Position numbers and translations under genes: made by a program. 64,000 nt of DNA, taken from Aedes albopictus. Taxonomy: Eukaryota > Arthropoda > Insecta > Diptera > Culicidae. The stretch covers positions 2,953,977 through 3,017,976 of the forward strand of contig NC_085137.1 of NCBI RefSeq assembly GCF_035046485.1, given 5' to 3'. Positions 29,498-42,412 of the stretch are shown here, one piece after another; the first letter of the stretch is position 1; each line of letters starts with the position of its first letter. Below the pieces are notes generated by a model that saw only the letters and a list, made by a program, of their open reading frames with translations, made no database searches and was not told where the DNA came from.

Positions 29498-31227
29498 GTT
29501 GTTTATAAGCACAAATACAAAAGGGAAGACTGAACTCAATAAACATTAAATACTCAAGAAACATGAACAATTTGGTTTTCGGACACAACATAAGACAAGA
29601 TTCCTTAATAAATATATTACTACATACGGGGATAGGGAGGGACCACCAGGGCACCCGATTGAAACGATTTGGACAAGGAGCTTGGAACTGCCTCCTTCTT
29701 GTTGCTAACATCTCGTGAATTGAGGGCGGGCTCTTCGACCCCATCTATTGGGTATATTTTGTTAACCGAGGGCTTTATTTTACCACTGGTTACATGAACT
29801 TTCTTCTGGAAGGAGATTCTTTTCCCTTGTAGCGGGTTTCGTGCAAGTGTCTCTGCTTGTGGGTCCACGCTTCCATTTTTGGCCCTTCATACAGGGGAAT
29901 GACTGAGTGTGAACAGTGGTACAATCTTGAATGTCGAATGTCATGGTCGCGTCGTTGTAGCTTGTTTTTAAATGCTGCTAGTTAGAACGAAGATTTTTCG
30001 TGATTGATAACGCATAAATTTGCGCAAATTGCTGAAGAAGTTCGTGTCGTATGAAATCTTTCGATTGTGCATAGTGTTGTTACGCTCGATCGACGACTAA
30101 AGTGTTAAAATCGACCGCAAATCATCTCGTCGGGAACATTGAAACAATGCAGTGCAACAAATGTCTTCACTCCATCGACCGAAAAACAGAACGCTATACC
30201 ATATGTGAGGGCAAATGCGCCAAGCGATACCATGCCGCTTGTGTTGAGCTGTCCGACGCAACTGTGTGTGCATTATTTTCTAAGAACATTTTGTGGATGT
30301 GTGATGAATGTCTGCAAAACTACTGCGCTACACGAGATGCTAATGACGACATTGAAGCGCAAGATCATTCTACTACTTTGGAAGCGGAGGTTACGATGCT
30401 GAAAACCCAAGTAGCTGAAATAGTAGAAACGTTGTCAACGATAATTTCCGAAAACACGCTACATGGAAAACAAAATCGACTGGTACACTCCACTCCTGCA
30501 TCGACACCTGACCAAGGATGCCTATTAGATGGAACCAAAGCTGATCATGCCGATGTATTTGATGCGCCGAATATTACAAGTGATGGTGCTGCGTGCTCTT
30601 CCCAATTCGTGTGTGCAGATACCATGCCAGACACCTTTTCTTTGTTTATAACAAACCTCGATGTACACACTACTGCAGATGATATCAACCGCCTTGTGCG
30701 TGAATGCCTTTCAATCGATGATTCTTGCAAAATAAGTGTCAGGAAGCTAGTTTCAAAACAGAAGAACTTGAATGAACTAGATTTTATTTCGTATAAAGTG
30801 ACTATGGATAGCCTATTGAAGAAGCTAGCGATGAATCCCTCTACATGGCCCAGAGGTGTAAAGTTCAGGGAGTTCATTAATAAGAGTTTTGTGTGGAAAG
30901 CATGTACTGGATAAGATGATTGTTTGTGGCCAGATATGAGAAGACTATGTGTGTTTGTAATTACTGAATGTATTGTGATTGATAATGTAATGTGTATGTC
31001 AGATTTTGCGTTATTTCAAGCCATGGAGTATAGTGTTTGATTCTGTAAGTGAAATTTTTGTCTGTAATCAATTAGATCATAAGTTTTCAATGAGATCGAA
31101 AAGATCAGTTGAAAGAAACCAATAAATAAACAAATAAACAAATAAACAAATCGATTTGCAGATTATACCAGTGCTATAGGCAGCTGCCTTGCTACAATAG
31201 ATTGTAGAATAATCATCATCATCATCA
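29498..31227 (+). mobile_element. 1.7-kb nested retroelement insertion with 21-bp TSD
   Basis: A 21-base sequence containing AAAGACCAATGTAGCGT occurs at 29477-29497 and again at 31228-31248, while the text beyond each copy joins into one continuous LINE 3' UTR with its own tail. The insert ends in (ATC)n just before the second copy, as expected for target-primed reverse transcription in plus orientation. Inside are a CR1-type ORF1 (30102-30914) and a second 'aaataaac' tail near 31110-31150, so the insert may itself be composite. A minus-strand 82-codon frame at 29620-29868 ends in VVPPYPRM; I do not recognise it. Confidence 0.75.
30102..30914 (+). CDS. CR1-type ORF1 protein with PHD-like zinc finger
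   Basis: A 270-codon open frame. Near the N-terminus (about residues 14-66) CNKC, CEGKC, YHAACVEL and MCDECL space out a C4HC3 PHD-like finger. A short coiled coil follows (LEAEVTMLKTQVAEIVETL, about 95-115). The C-terminal part (DTFSLFITNLDVHTTADDIN, LDFISYKVTMDSLLKKL, STWPRGVKFREF) resembles the esterase-less, RRM-like end of mosquito CR1 ORF1 proteins. The start at 30102 gives the longest frame; MQCNKC at 30147 is an alternative. Instead of ORF2 the stop is followed by about 200 bases of AT-rich 3' UTR and an (AAATAAAC)n tail, so this copy lacks its polymerase. The protein could still bind RNA, but I infer a relic element. Confidence 0.7.
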   Translation: MLKSTANHLVGNIETMQCNKCLHSIDRKTERYTICEGKCAKRYHAACVELSDATVCALFSKNILWMCDECLQNYCATRDANDDIEAQDHSTTLEAEVTMLKTQVAEIVETLSTIISENTLHGKQNRLVHSTPASTPDQGCLLDGTKADHADVFDAPNITSDGAACSSQFVCADTMPDTFSLFITNLDVHTTADDINRLVRECLSIDDSCKISVRKLVSKQKNLNELDFISYKVTMDSLLKKLAMNPSTWPRGVKFREFINKSFVWKACTG

Positions 31228-31292
31228 TCATAAAGACCAATGTAGCGTCAGATGAGTTCATAAATAAATAAATAAACAAATAAATAAATAAA
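31228..31292 (+). repeat. Displaced 3' end of the CR1-like element with (AAAT)n tail
   Basis: After the TSD copy the text 'cagatgagttcataaataaataaataaa' completes the 3' UTR that stops at 29497 and ends in an AAAT/AAAC microsatellite tail. Confidence 0.75.
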
Positions 31293-33448
31293 TGTATATT
31301 GCAAAATTATTGTGTGGCGAATATCATCTAAAGGCAAATTTTTTGAAGTGGAATGCATAATTTAAAAAATAATAAAAATTGGTTGCGGTTATGCACAATG
31401 ATGGTCGCCGTAATGCCAACCAGAGAAAAGAGTTATTGGACAAAAAAGCACAGCGTTGAACTGATGAGTTAGCTTAAGTTAAATTCACAATGATTAAAAT
31501 CGAAAAAAAGACAGAATACTATTACATGTCACATTGTTGAAAAAAAAATACTTGAGGAAAACTATCTCTTATGGGAGAAATCAACTTTGATTCCATTAAG
31601 CTTTATTCTTGATTGAGCCCTAAATCAACTAAATCGGACCCCTCTTACTCAAAAGCCTCCTTGCCTCATGATCCCGTGTAATTTTACAAAAAAACGTTTG
31701 AATCAGAATCAGTTACATATGTATTGCATTCACCCAAAACCTAAGTTTTTTATTAATGTAACAGATAAAAACATTGATCGTTTATTCTTATTGAAATCAT
31801 TGCCATGCCATGATACACTAAACTGTAAGTTGATCATCCACTGGGCGACTGGTACCTACACTGTGTCCATACGATAGAGCCATAGATGGTTATCTCATCA
31901 ATTTATGTTTGCTCTGTACGATTCTCGGATTTCAAACAAATCAAACCGCGCAAAAGCCTTTCAATCATCGTCTTCTTTTCTACCACACACCCTGCTGATG
32001 AGTTGGCTTGTTTAATTGCGTTGTCTTTGTTTGATTTCCGAGACATAATCAAATAAAAATTAAATTAAAATTATTTTTTAATGATTATCTGAAATTTTAT
32101 TTATCGCTTGTCGAGTTAAGAACAAAAAGTAACCATCGATGGAAGCAGCGTGCAGGTGGATCTGGATGCTCCTGTCGTTATTCTGCGGGGTTCGTCTTGG
32201 GTCGTGAAACAAAACAAAAATCAAATAAAACATCCTCTGTATGTCAGTTCATTCTCGTCATTATTGATTCCAATATATCATAACGCTTAAAGTCGCGTCG
32301 TTGTCTTCCGTTTGTGGCTGGGGACTTTGTATGTGTATAAGGAGATCATAAATACCTACATTCATCTCCGTGTAAGACGATCGTTAACAACATTTCAAGC
32401 AGAAGTGTGTGAATCTATGAACCCGGGTTTGTATCAAAGTCTGCTAATGAAATAAAAGTAACAATAAAATAAATCAAATAAAACACACATTTTCGGTATC
32501 ATTTAGCTTCGGAATACCGCCGTGATTTGCTACGGCCTCGACCATTACGGAAACGAGCGAAACAGGGCCAACACAACGAGAGGCAATGATGGAGAAGCAA
32601 GAATCAAACTACATCGCAAGATGCTCGTTATGAGAAGTGTGTGCCCAGTACGTATATAAATTTATTTATTTCTCTGTGATTCCCGTTGATGGCGATCATT
32701 TTATCATCCATAATTGAAAACAAAGTCGGTTTTGGGCTTGTGCTTCTTATTTCAATTGCCACAGCTCACGAGTGACTGATATGCAACATTAAGTTTTCGC
32801 TTCTCTACTGACGATACCCACCAGTTGCGTTCACTTATGGAAGATCATTTTTCAACGCCTGCAAGATGCATAAGCTCAGCAACATTTTTCTCCTTCCTGA
32901 GGTAGTGCGGTAGTACGTTGATGTTAATTATCGAAAATTCTTCCAACAGAGACCGTCGTAATACCACACCACACCACTCCATACCATAATCATTTTATTA
33001 TCGGCTCAGCCGCAGGTAATTCAGCAGCATCCCAGACATGTATGGACCGAAATGACGATAATATTGTTTTTATATACAGACATTATAATTGAATTACTCA
33101 ATTTTTAATATATCTTTCCGAAAGTTTATATCACAATAATTAAAACAAAAAAAGAGTCAATAAAACAAAAGAGAATATTAAAAAGTGTGTAGCCAATTTA
33201 GCTTCAAAGCTACAAGCAAACTTGGCTTAAGCGATAAAACTGGAAGACGGTGGGTAATGTGTCGAATTATCATTATACTCTACTGGGTGAGAACATAGTG
33301 TGGGAAACGTTTAAATCTTAACCAATACCGTTTGGTGAATTCGTGGGCAAATAAGATATAAGGATAAAGGGGGCCTGTATCAGTTATATCACTACATAAG
33401 AAAAACTATTTCTACAAAAATAAGAAGAAGACCGTCGAATGTCAACGG
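31293..33448. other. AT-rich DNA, nothing recognised
   Basis: No gene, RNA or repeat boundary that I can support. Composition and lack of internal repetition suggest single-copy intron or intergenic sequence. Confidence 0.45.
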
Positions 33449-34483
33449 TACCGTGATTTCGGGGGTGAAACTGATCCCTTTTCACAGTTTTTAACTTCTA
33501 ATTTTTGAATAGTTATCGATATGGTCAAGCTGAATACTTTATACAAATACGACCACGGGTTTCATCAGTCAACGAGGTTGAAACTTTTACTGTAAATCAT
33601 TTTATTGCAATAAATATCTTTTATAAGAAAAAATCAGAAATTTTAGTTTCGGGATGAAATTGATCAGTCAGTGAAATGTCTTTGTAAGTGCTGAAAATAA
33701 TTTTTCCATCTGAATCAACCACCCCAGAATGCGAAATGCTTTGTAAAACTTACACAAGTTTAATAAATTCTTATTTTTTTAACCCATTAACGCCAGAATT
33801 ATGCCACAATCACAGTAGATGTCTGATTTTTTTCTGGAGTACCTCAACCACATAAAAGAAAGTTATTGTAGTCATTTAAACGGAAATCTACGGTGAAATT
33901 TTCGTTTTAATACACAGTGGGGCATATGCACGTGAAACGTTGAAAAAATATTTTTCTATTTTTTTTTGCACAGCTACCTTATTTCTATGAGATTTGTAAA
34001 TCTATTTTAGATGACTGATCATGATGCAAGGAATAGTTGAGTCCTAATAAAAAAAATACATTTTGAAATGTTCCAGAAAGGGTTTACATCAGTAATAACT
34101 AAAAAAATCTACTATTAGTTTATCAATGGATAGTTATCAACAGTTTTGAGGCATTCCAATATGCATCATTCTATTAATTTCTATACAAAATAAGTAGGTA
34201 TTCGGCATTCTTGTAGTATATCCTGCCCATTGTATCCTTCTGGCTTTGGCAACTGCAGAGCGTAGTGAGCATGTGGCTCATCCTCTGCCACCACACACCG
34301 TTATCTTGCACAGCGACAATGATTATCCTTAGCACTCGTCATTCGTAAACTCCAAATGTTTGCAAGTGTTCTTTGAGCTTGGTTTATGTTTCATTTCATA
34401 AAGGACCACCTTATTAGAAACCTTAGTAGAAACAATATCCGCTGATTATGTGTGATCGTATTTCACGGCTCACGTAATTTACA

Positions 34484-35185
34484 GCTGTGGTTATATGGGC
34501 CAGAGGCCTTTATGTAGTTCTGTTCTCGAGATACACAAGTTCAAAATTTCTATATGTTACCCTCGCGCAAACAGTGAGAGTAGTCATTAGCTTCACTGTA
34601 GGTGATACAAATAAAACGAGTAGGAAGTAGCGATAGTATAGAGTGCGTTGATTACTAGTCGATCACAGTAAGTTTGGTAGAATTTGTAATAAAAGGAAAC
34701 TAGATCCGGGTTGAACCGAAGCCGATAATTATTGTTGCCAAGTGTTTTAAAATGAAAAATGAACAATAAAATGAAACAAACTATTCTAGTTTTAGCTGAT
34801 TCAAGCAACCACCAGTGTGCTCCATCTGTTCAAAGAACTCCAGTAAAATTCTCTCTCGGCAACGCTATGAATCATTGTAATAGCCTGACGGACTAACCTA
34901 AAACCAACCAGTTCATCATAGGATAACAACTGTCCTGAACGAGCACGAAAAAAAGAGAGAATAGAAGACGGTGCAACATGCTCCATTTTCCACGGCATTA
35001 GCAAAACTTACTAATCTGTGAATAGACTATTGAGCATTCAATCTTCTGGTCTCTAACCAAATTGCTGGGCGGTGGTAATTGATCAAATTACGTTAAATTT
35101 ATCCGCAACACATAGAAATTTTGAACTTGTGTATCTCGAGAACAGAACTACATAGAGGCCTCTGGTCCATATAACCACTGCTATT
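34484..35185. repeat. Inverted pair inside the TIR element
   Basis: The text 'cagaggcctttatgtagttctgttctcgagatacacaagttcaaaatttctatatg' at 34501-34556 returns inverted at 35104-35161 with few changes; matching extends to 'ggttatatggg' at the outer side. The 550-base centre holds no gene. The right arm shares 'ctcgagatacag' style words with the satellite downstream. Confidence 0.75.
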
Positions 35186-35479
35186 TTGCATGAAACCGAC
35201 CAATCAGTAGGTCGGCTCGCGAGGCACGTTCGATCCAAACGAATGTCTTTGAGATGAGAGTCACAATGAACCCGAATAAAGATAACAAATTGATAGCACA
35301 TAGCACGTTATCAAAAATTACGTTATCATTGAGTTCAAGTTAATAACTAATTATACTATTGTATATTTTGTTCAATATTAATTTAGTTATCAATATGAAA
35401 TAAGACGGCTGTTTGATACCTAGCTGGTTTTGTTATCAATCAGTAGCCATGCAGTTCTATTAATATCGTAAAAACTACT

Positions 35480-37150
35480 TTACGAATATTAATTCAGAAT
35501 TTTTAGAGCCCACTTGCGCCACTATCATTTACTATCAGAGAGCTCTTGATGTCCTGATCGACCTTGTCGAAGTCAAAAACTTTCTATGTAGTCGGATTGT
35601 CGAGATACAGACGTTCAGAACTTTTAAGGCTCACTAGCACCTCCTAGCAGATTTGCCTTGAACCAACTAGTGCACTATCGGGTAGCTCTTGATGTCCTGA
35701 TCGAACTTCCCGAAGATAAAATTCTTCTAAGTAGTCTGATTCTCGAGAAACAGAAGCCTGAAATTTTAAGGACTCACTAACGCCTCTTAGCGGATATACC
35801 TTGAACCAAGTAGTGCGCAATCGGGTAGCTGTTGATGTCCTGATCAACTTTGTCGAAGGCGGAATTCTTCTGATTCTCGAGATACAGAAGTTCAGATTTT
35901 TTAGAGTCCACTTGCGCCACCTAACGGATAAACCTAGAATCAACTAGGTCACTATCGTTTAGCTCTTGATGTCCTAATCAACTCTGCTGAAGACAAAAAA
36001 TTTCAATGTAGTCTGGTTGTTGAAAAACAAAAGTTAAGAATTTCTATGACTCACAAGCGCCACCTAGTGGATAAGCCTAGAACCAACTAGTTCAGTATCG
36101 GATAGTTCAAGGTATCCTGATGGACCATGTCGAAGACGAAATTCATATATGTAGTCTGATTCTCGAGATATAGAGGTTTAATTTTTTTTAGGAATCGCTA
36201 ACGCCAGCTAGCGGATAAACATAGAACCAACTAGTGCGCTATCGGGTAGCTCTTGATGTCCTGATCAATCTTGACGAAGACGATTTTTTTCTATGTAGTC
36301 AGATTCTCGAGGTACAGAAGTTATAAATTTTCACTCACTAACGCTACCTAGCGGATAAACCTAGAACCAATTAGTTCACTAGCGGATAGCTATAGATGTC
36401 CTGATCAACCTTGCCAAAGACGAAATTCTTCTACATATGTTGTCTGGTTGTTAAGAAACAGAAGTTGAGAATTTCTTTGACTCACTAGTGCCACCTAGTG
36501 GATAAACCTAGAACCAACTAGTTCAATATCGGTTAGCTCTTGATATCCTGATCGAAATTGTCGAAGACGAAATTCTGAAATTCTTCTATGTAGTCGGATA
36601 CTCGAAATACAGAGGTTTATTTTTTTTATGGACTCACTAGCGCCACCTAACGGATAAACCCAGAACCAACTAGTTCATTATCGGATAGCTATTAATGTCC
36701 TGATCAACCTTGCCGAATACGGAAGTCTTCTATGTAGTCGGATTCTCGAGATATAGAGATTTAGCTCCACCCAAGGGATGAACCTAGAACCAACTTGATC
36801 ACTCTTGCCGAAGACAAAATTCTTCTATGTAGTCTCGAGATACAAGGGTTTAAATTATTTGAGAATCACTAGCGCCACCTAACGGATAAACCCAGAACCA
36901 ACTAGTTCACTATCGGATAGCTCTTGATGTCCTGATCAACTTTGCTGAAGACACAAATTTTCTGTGTAGTTGAATTCTCAAGGTACGAGCGCGACGACAT
37001 TGGCAATGGCTGTTGACGAAACATCTATCAAAGCACAATGTTTCATGATCACTAGCGCCACCTACTGGATCGAATACGTACCAAATTACTCGCTATCGGA
37101 GAGTCCTTGATCTCCTCAACAACTTTGCTGAAGACACCAGTCTTCCAAAA
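35480..37150. repeat. Satellite of ~135-150-bp units, about 11 copies
   Basis: Each unit contains, in order, 'cactagcgccacctagcgg', 'aaccaactagttcactatcgg', 'agctcttgatgtcctgatcaa', 'ttgccgaagacg', 'ttctatgtagtcggattctcgag' and 'atacagaagtt'. The 'gatgtcctgat' word recurs near 35549, 35691, 35834, 35970, 36112, 36255, 36389, 36541, 36692, 36929 and (changed) 37110. Divergence between units is 10-25% by eye. A related but distinct unit is duplicated at 58336-58660. Confidence 0.85.
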
Positions 37151-37697
37151 TGCTTCATTTCTTCGCAGTTATCGCAAAAGTTACTGATCTATAAATAGAT
37201 CACTAGGCGTTCGAGGCATCTGATCTATAAATAGATCACTGGGCGTAAATGAGTTAAATTTAAAGTTCAAAAAATCTGAAGAAAACGCCTAAAAGTATGC
37301 AATTTTCACACTAAACAAGTCATTACTTTAGCAAAAGTACAATTTTATGCATAAATGTCAACATTTATAGAACTTTTGATGATGAAATCGGCTTCAGCGA
37401 ACACTTGGCAGCTATAAACATTCATTCGAATATTTATTCCATGTGTGATATAGCTACGGTTGAAAGTGATTTTGAAATACACCAAACGCGCAGTTTCGGA
37501 AAATATTAAATTTCATACAGAGATGTATGACTTATTAGCTGTAAACATGTAAACTCATCATTCAATAACATTTGAGCCAGATGATGGTCATTTTTTAAAA
37601 ATTGTTTTAAGTTCATATCTTTGTTTTTGACAAATAAAAATTGCCCTCACGTCGGTCAATTTCACCCCACTGATCAATTTCACCCGAAATCACGGTA

Positions 37698-40208
37698 TGT
37701 CAAATGATTGATTAGTTTTCATGCTTTACAGGAAAAAAATATAAAATCGGTCCAAAACTATAGTATACCTTGGTATACCTCAAGTATTTATTACGACGTG
37801 TGCCAATGATAGGAACCCTGTACCAGTTATGTACACATTTGTTAATTTGTGTTCCACTTCAAACTATTCGAATGCATTCCTTATGGGATAAGCCATAACT
37901 AGTAAGCTATGGCAAAATAGGTCGCAAGGAATCCGAAAAATTAAGGAAAATGATTTATTTCTTCCATAATTTGAGCAAATTGTGAAGTTTGAATGATTGC
38001 AACCATCTTTTGTGAACGTGATCTGTTGTTCACATTTTTTTCTTGTTGTCATTAAAGGTTGAAAATCGACTATGGCGAATTTGAGGTACTATAGCCATAA
38101 CTGGTACACTGAGTCAAATTCCAAGATGGCAGTCATTCATTTTTATACTACGAGCACGAAATGCCAAATTTATTTTTGAACTTGAGTTGCAGATATCAAA
38201 GAAATCCCGATTGGAGCCACAAAATTTAATCATTTTCTTCTGCAAACGTAAAATTGTAGGTTTTGAACAATATATAAAGGTTGTGGTTTTCATTTCGAAA
38301 ATAGTTTTCGGTTGGCATTCAAATTCATAAATCAAACAAAATGAATAGTTATAAAAAGATACTACAGTTTCTTCATCCTTGTTGCCCATCCTATCAATGA
38401 TGGCTTTCATAGAATGAATTTAATTTACCCCGACAGTTTTTCTCCCGCATTCAGTCGTTTGGCATCGCACAATGGAACACAAGTACGCACATACAATTGA
38501 ACTTCGTTCTCGTACGCAATGTTATTTATTTGGATTTTATTTTGGCTACCAAATTTATTTGACGTAATGAATTTGGTTTAATTGAATTTCAAATTTCTAA
38601 ATTTCAAACAATTTTCCCCCAAAATTAATGTCTCGCTTCTCCCTCGGCTGGCTGGCTGGCTACCTACTCTCAGACGAAATGAAACAAAAATCGTCGTTCT
38701 TACGTCGTGTAGTGCTAAGCACGATTATTCTGTTCTCTGTCGAATTTCGATTCCTTTGGCTTGTTTCTCACTGATCCTCTTGCCCCGCCCGGTCGCACCG
38801 GTTCATCACTCTGGTCCAGGGTATTCCTTCTTTTTAATTAGTCTTTAATCTTTTCTTTATGAAGCGTACACGTACGGTATGGCACCAGACCCAGGGTTGA
38901 ATCTAATCGCACGGACGCGAATAAGAGATTCTAGCTTTGAGATTCTCTAAGCTTCAACCATGAGACAGCGCGCATTGGAGATTCAAGAATTGTTGGTGCA
39001 CAGAAATTAACCACCGATCGATTTTTCGAATTCCGATTTCAACTGCTGTCGGAGATGTGGATTAAAATAAATATCCATGCCTCCACCTTTTCGGATGCTG
39101 CACAAGCAACAGCGGGGTTTGCAATTGATGAAATGTGTAGAAATACGCGCTCGCAAGAGCATCCAGGAATGGAACAGCAGAAGCGCGCACGGCTATTTCT
39201 CATTGCGGTTAGCGCTATAGAAAATAAATATGTATGGCAGCGTTAGCGTCTGGAATTATTATAACAAATGATAAATTTAATTGTCCGTGGTGGTTATGCC
39301 TTAAATCAAGGTGATTTTTGTATTAAAATATGATCTGGATTTTATCATGGACTGCCAGTTGTTGCTTTCAGCGAGTAAATATTTACGTTCGCTGGCGAAT
39401 GTGAGATGTTGATCAAAATTTTCAGATAGGTATAGCAGTGCAAAGAGTTTGTTTCTATCAGTTGATTCTATGGGATACTAAATGCTTCCGCACATTAAAA
39501 CATCTATATCTGGATTTGTGTAATGATGATTTTATGTCATTTGAATGCATTGAACTTGATAAAAACAAGTATTTAAAATTGTATGACTTAAACACAAAAC
39601 TACAACATAACAGGTTAATCGTAGTTTGGTTCTAGTAACTCTTTAAGGACAAACGTTTTGAAATCCCGTTTCTACAGTGCATCAGAACTTCAGACGCACA
39701 AATCTCAAGAAGCAAGCTTCAAACAACAGTGCATTTTATTATTCTGTTCTTGCTCACTTGTAATAAGCTTCAAATAAGAAGATCAGGTGCGTTGGTTTTA
39801 TTTACAAACAGATTCGTGCCAAATCATGAGTGAGTGCCAAAGTCGGCCATTGTGGCGGCCATTTTGGGATTTTAACTTGAATTCTAACAAGTTTGCCCCT
39901 ACAGTGATGTGATTTTGATCAAAAGATGATAATGTCGACACTATCCGCAAATTAAAGCACATTCCAGGGAAACCGCATCCCAGGTCTAATATGCACTCTA
40001 GTGAAGAATAGACGACATGATGGCTACTGCAAAGGCTGTGTATTACGTAATTCAAATCTCATTGCTGAGATCAATAATCTCTGCCCAGAAACTTCTATCA
40101 ATACCTTTTCGTGGTACCAACCAGAAACCAGGGGTGTCATTCCGCACAGAAAATGTGCACAGCTTATTTTCATATTAAAACCATTCACTCTTGCTCATAC
40201 ACTGAGAG
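37698..40208. other. Non-coding DNA, possible small TIR element at 37813-38113
   Basis: TGTACCAGTTATG near 37819 and its inverse CATAACTGGTACA near 38096 could be the ends of a ~300-bp MITE, with weak support. Otherwise no gene is recognised. A (GGCT)n run lies at 38646-38662. Confidence 0.4.
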
Positions 40209-40211
40209 GCA

Positions 40212-42412
40212 TGCACCCTTAGTCCACAGCGCGTCTAGATGACCGCACCCTTAGTCCACAGCGCATTCGGATGACCGCCCAAGTAACAATTATACAAATT
40301 CTTAGTGGAATTCAAAGGAACCGTACTTAACCCGATTTTCTTTTATTAACAATTATACTTTTGTGGCAATCCTGAAGTAATTTCTAAGATAGAATAATAA
40401 AACTTAGCAATAAAGCTCTTTGTTCTGCAAATCTGAGATAAAATAGGTATAAAACATCCATAAGACTAATCTGGCCCACTCTTCAGGAGATCTTCAAAGC
40501 TGCTTTTGAAGACTGCTTTGAAACTAGTTGTATTTATGTACTTGCGCTGATGATTGATTATAAGAACTTCATGAAACTATAACAAGAATATCTTGAGGCA
40601 TGTTGATCTTTTAGCTGTCTTTCTCAAAAGTGTCAACAGTGCATAATAAATGAAATCTTTTACCTAAGCATTATGCAGATGCAAACAAGTTTTGTTTCAT
40701 GGATGAAATAATAATTGAACTGCGAATTAATTTTCATCAAATTGAAATGGCCAAAACATTTAAATTGCCTGACAGATCATTGATGCCAGGGAATCGAAAT
40801 TTTCCGTGCCATACCCACTTTTTCGTTGATATGCCACCCAAAACATACGAAAATTACAAAGCGCCTAAAAATAATATCAATCATTAATATACGAAGACAT
40901 AAATTTCCTTAAAAAACAAAAGGCTACGCCACTTTTTCAATTCTTTCTAAGCATGGCTGCCGTTCCAAGCGAACAAAACTCATGCAGCCGCCATCAATTT
41001 TTATTACCTTTAATCCAAACCCCCTCAAAACAATAATGGAACCAAGTCACCTTGCATGAACGCTACAGCCTTTATTGAAGATTGTTTTTACTAGTTATGA
41101 TCTTAAGGCAGATTTGTTCGTCTTAAATGAAACTTATTCGTTTTTTACAAGAGTAACAGCCTTTGACAATTGTTTGTTTACGTTTTCGATGCTAGAAAGT
41201 TGTCTCTGTACATTTCGCGGTGTTTCGCGTCAAGATGTGCCAATTCTATTTTGTTTCCCTGTATTTTTGCTATTAATAATGAAGTGCAACTTACAACAAA
41301 ATACACTATTTGGCATGAGCTTGAGCAGAGTCACAGTAAGTACCCATTTCATTTTCGATTCGCATAGCTATGGCCTGTGTGAGAAACTGGTTGAAGCCAG
41401 GACAATAGCAGCCAGCTACTCGCATTTTTGATTGGCCGTAAAATCATTATTTCGTTGACATGATTACTTTTTAGCACAAGAATGGCTAAATTATCAGTGA
41501 GCAAACATGTTTATGCGTTTATATTTGCATGAGAACGCGGTTTTTCAATCAATTTGTTACATTCATTATTTGGATTGAAAAATAGTTCGTTGTCTTATTA
41601 TTATTATTTCGCATAGTTCTTGTTCCAGAGTAATGGCTCTAGCTCAAGAATAGAAGGCTTCAAGAAGTTTTTGAAGGAGGATTAGCCAGATGAAATGCAC
41701 TTGAATAAACGAAGCATAAACTTTTAATAAAATATGTTGATGTTATGTGTTGAAAATAACTTCAAATACACCTTAAAACTTATTATAAGATTTAATGCTC
41801 TTGTAAATTCAGTTGTTTTATGCACGAATTTCAAAATTAACTTGAAGACAACTTAAAAACCGCAAACGAACGAAGATTGTTTTCTCTTGATAAAAACAAC
41901 TATAAATGTTCCATGAATTGGTCATGCTGTGATAAAGCTTCCATAAAAATAATCAAATCTAAAAGGAATTGAAATTGTTACTTGGGCGCACCCTTAGTCC
42001 ACAGCGCGTCCGAATGACCGCACCATTAGTCCACAGCGTGTCCGGATGACCTAACCTTTAGTCCACAGCGCGTTCGGATGACCGCACCCTTAGTCCACAG
42101 CGCGTCCGGATGACCACACCTTCAGTCCACAGCGCGTTCAGATGACCGCATCCTTAGTCCACAGCGCATCCGAATGACCGCACCCTTAGTCCACAGCGCA
42201 TCCGGATGACCGCACCCTTAGTCCACAGCGCGTCTGGATAACCTCACCCTTAGTCCACAGCGCGTCTGGATGACCACACCCTTAGTCTATAGCGCGTCCG
42301 GATGACCGCACCATTAGTCCACAGCGTGTCCGGATGACCACACCCTTAGTCCACAGCGTGTCCGGATGACCACACCCCAGTTCATAGCGCGTCCGGATGA
42401 CCGCATTTAGAG
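40212..42412. repeat. 32-bp minisatellite, about 16 copies, split by an insertion
   Basis: The unit CGCACCCTTAGTCCACAGCG plus 'cgtccggatgac' occurs twice at 40212-40277 and about 14 times at 41987-42412. More decayed single units ('gcgcatccagataactgca', 'gcgtccaaatgaccgca') continue to about 42710. The 1.7 kb between the two blocks is a TIR element. Confidence 0.9.
40278..41986. mobile_element. 1,709-bp TIR element (CCCAAGTAACAATT) inside the minisatellite
   Basis: Ends CCCAAGTAACAATT and AATTGTTACTTGGG are perfect 14-bp inverses. Removing the element plus one copy of CG (40276-40277 / 41987-41988) restores an intact satellite unit ('gatgac-cg-caccc'), so the TSD is 2 bp. Just inside the left end, CAAATTCTTAGTGGAATTC matches 44328-44346. 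The largest frame (41075-41431, 118 codons) has no recognisable motif. No transposase was identified. Confidence 0.8.

Larger units (their letters stand above)
33451..37695. mobile_element. 4.2-kb TIR element (CCGTGATTTCGGG ends, TSD TA)
   Basis: The left end CCGTGATTTCGGGGGTGAAA and right end TTTCACCCGAAATCACGG are inverse, each next to TA (33449-33450, 37696-37697). Homology between the arms stops after about 25 bases. No transposase is visible; the interior instead has an inverted pair (34484-34560 / 35108-35185) and a long satellite. Tc1/mariner-like by TSD; a non-autonomous giant, or an element enlarged by repeat expansion. Confidence 0.7.

Noticed and set aside
41075..41431. 118-codon frame as a transposase of the TIR element
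   Set aside because: No DDE or zinc-finger motif, AT-rich composition, and an overlapping alternative frame.
41987..42412. CRISPR array from 32-bp units
   Set aside because: Head-to-tail minisatellite with no spacers.
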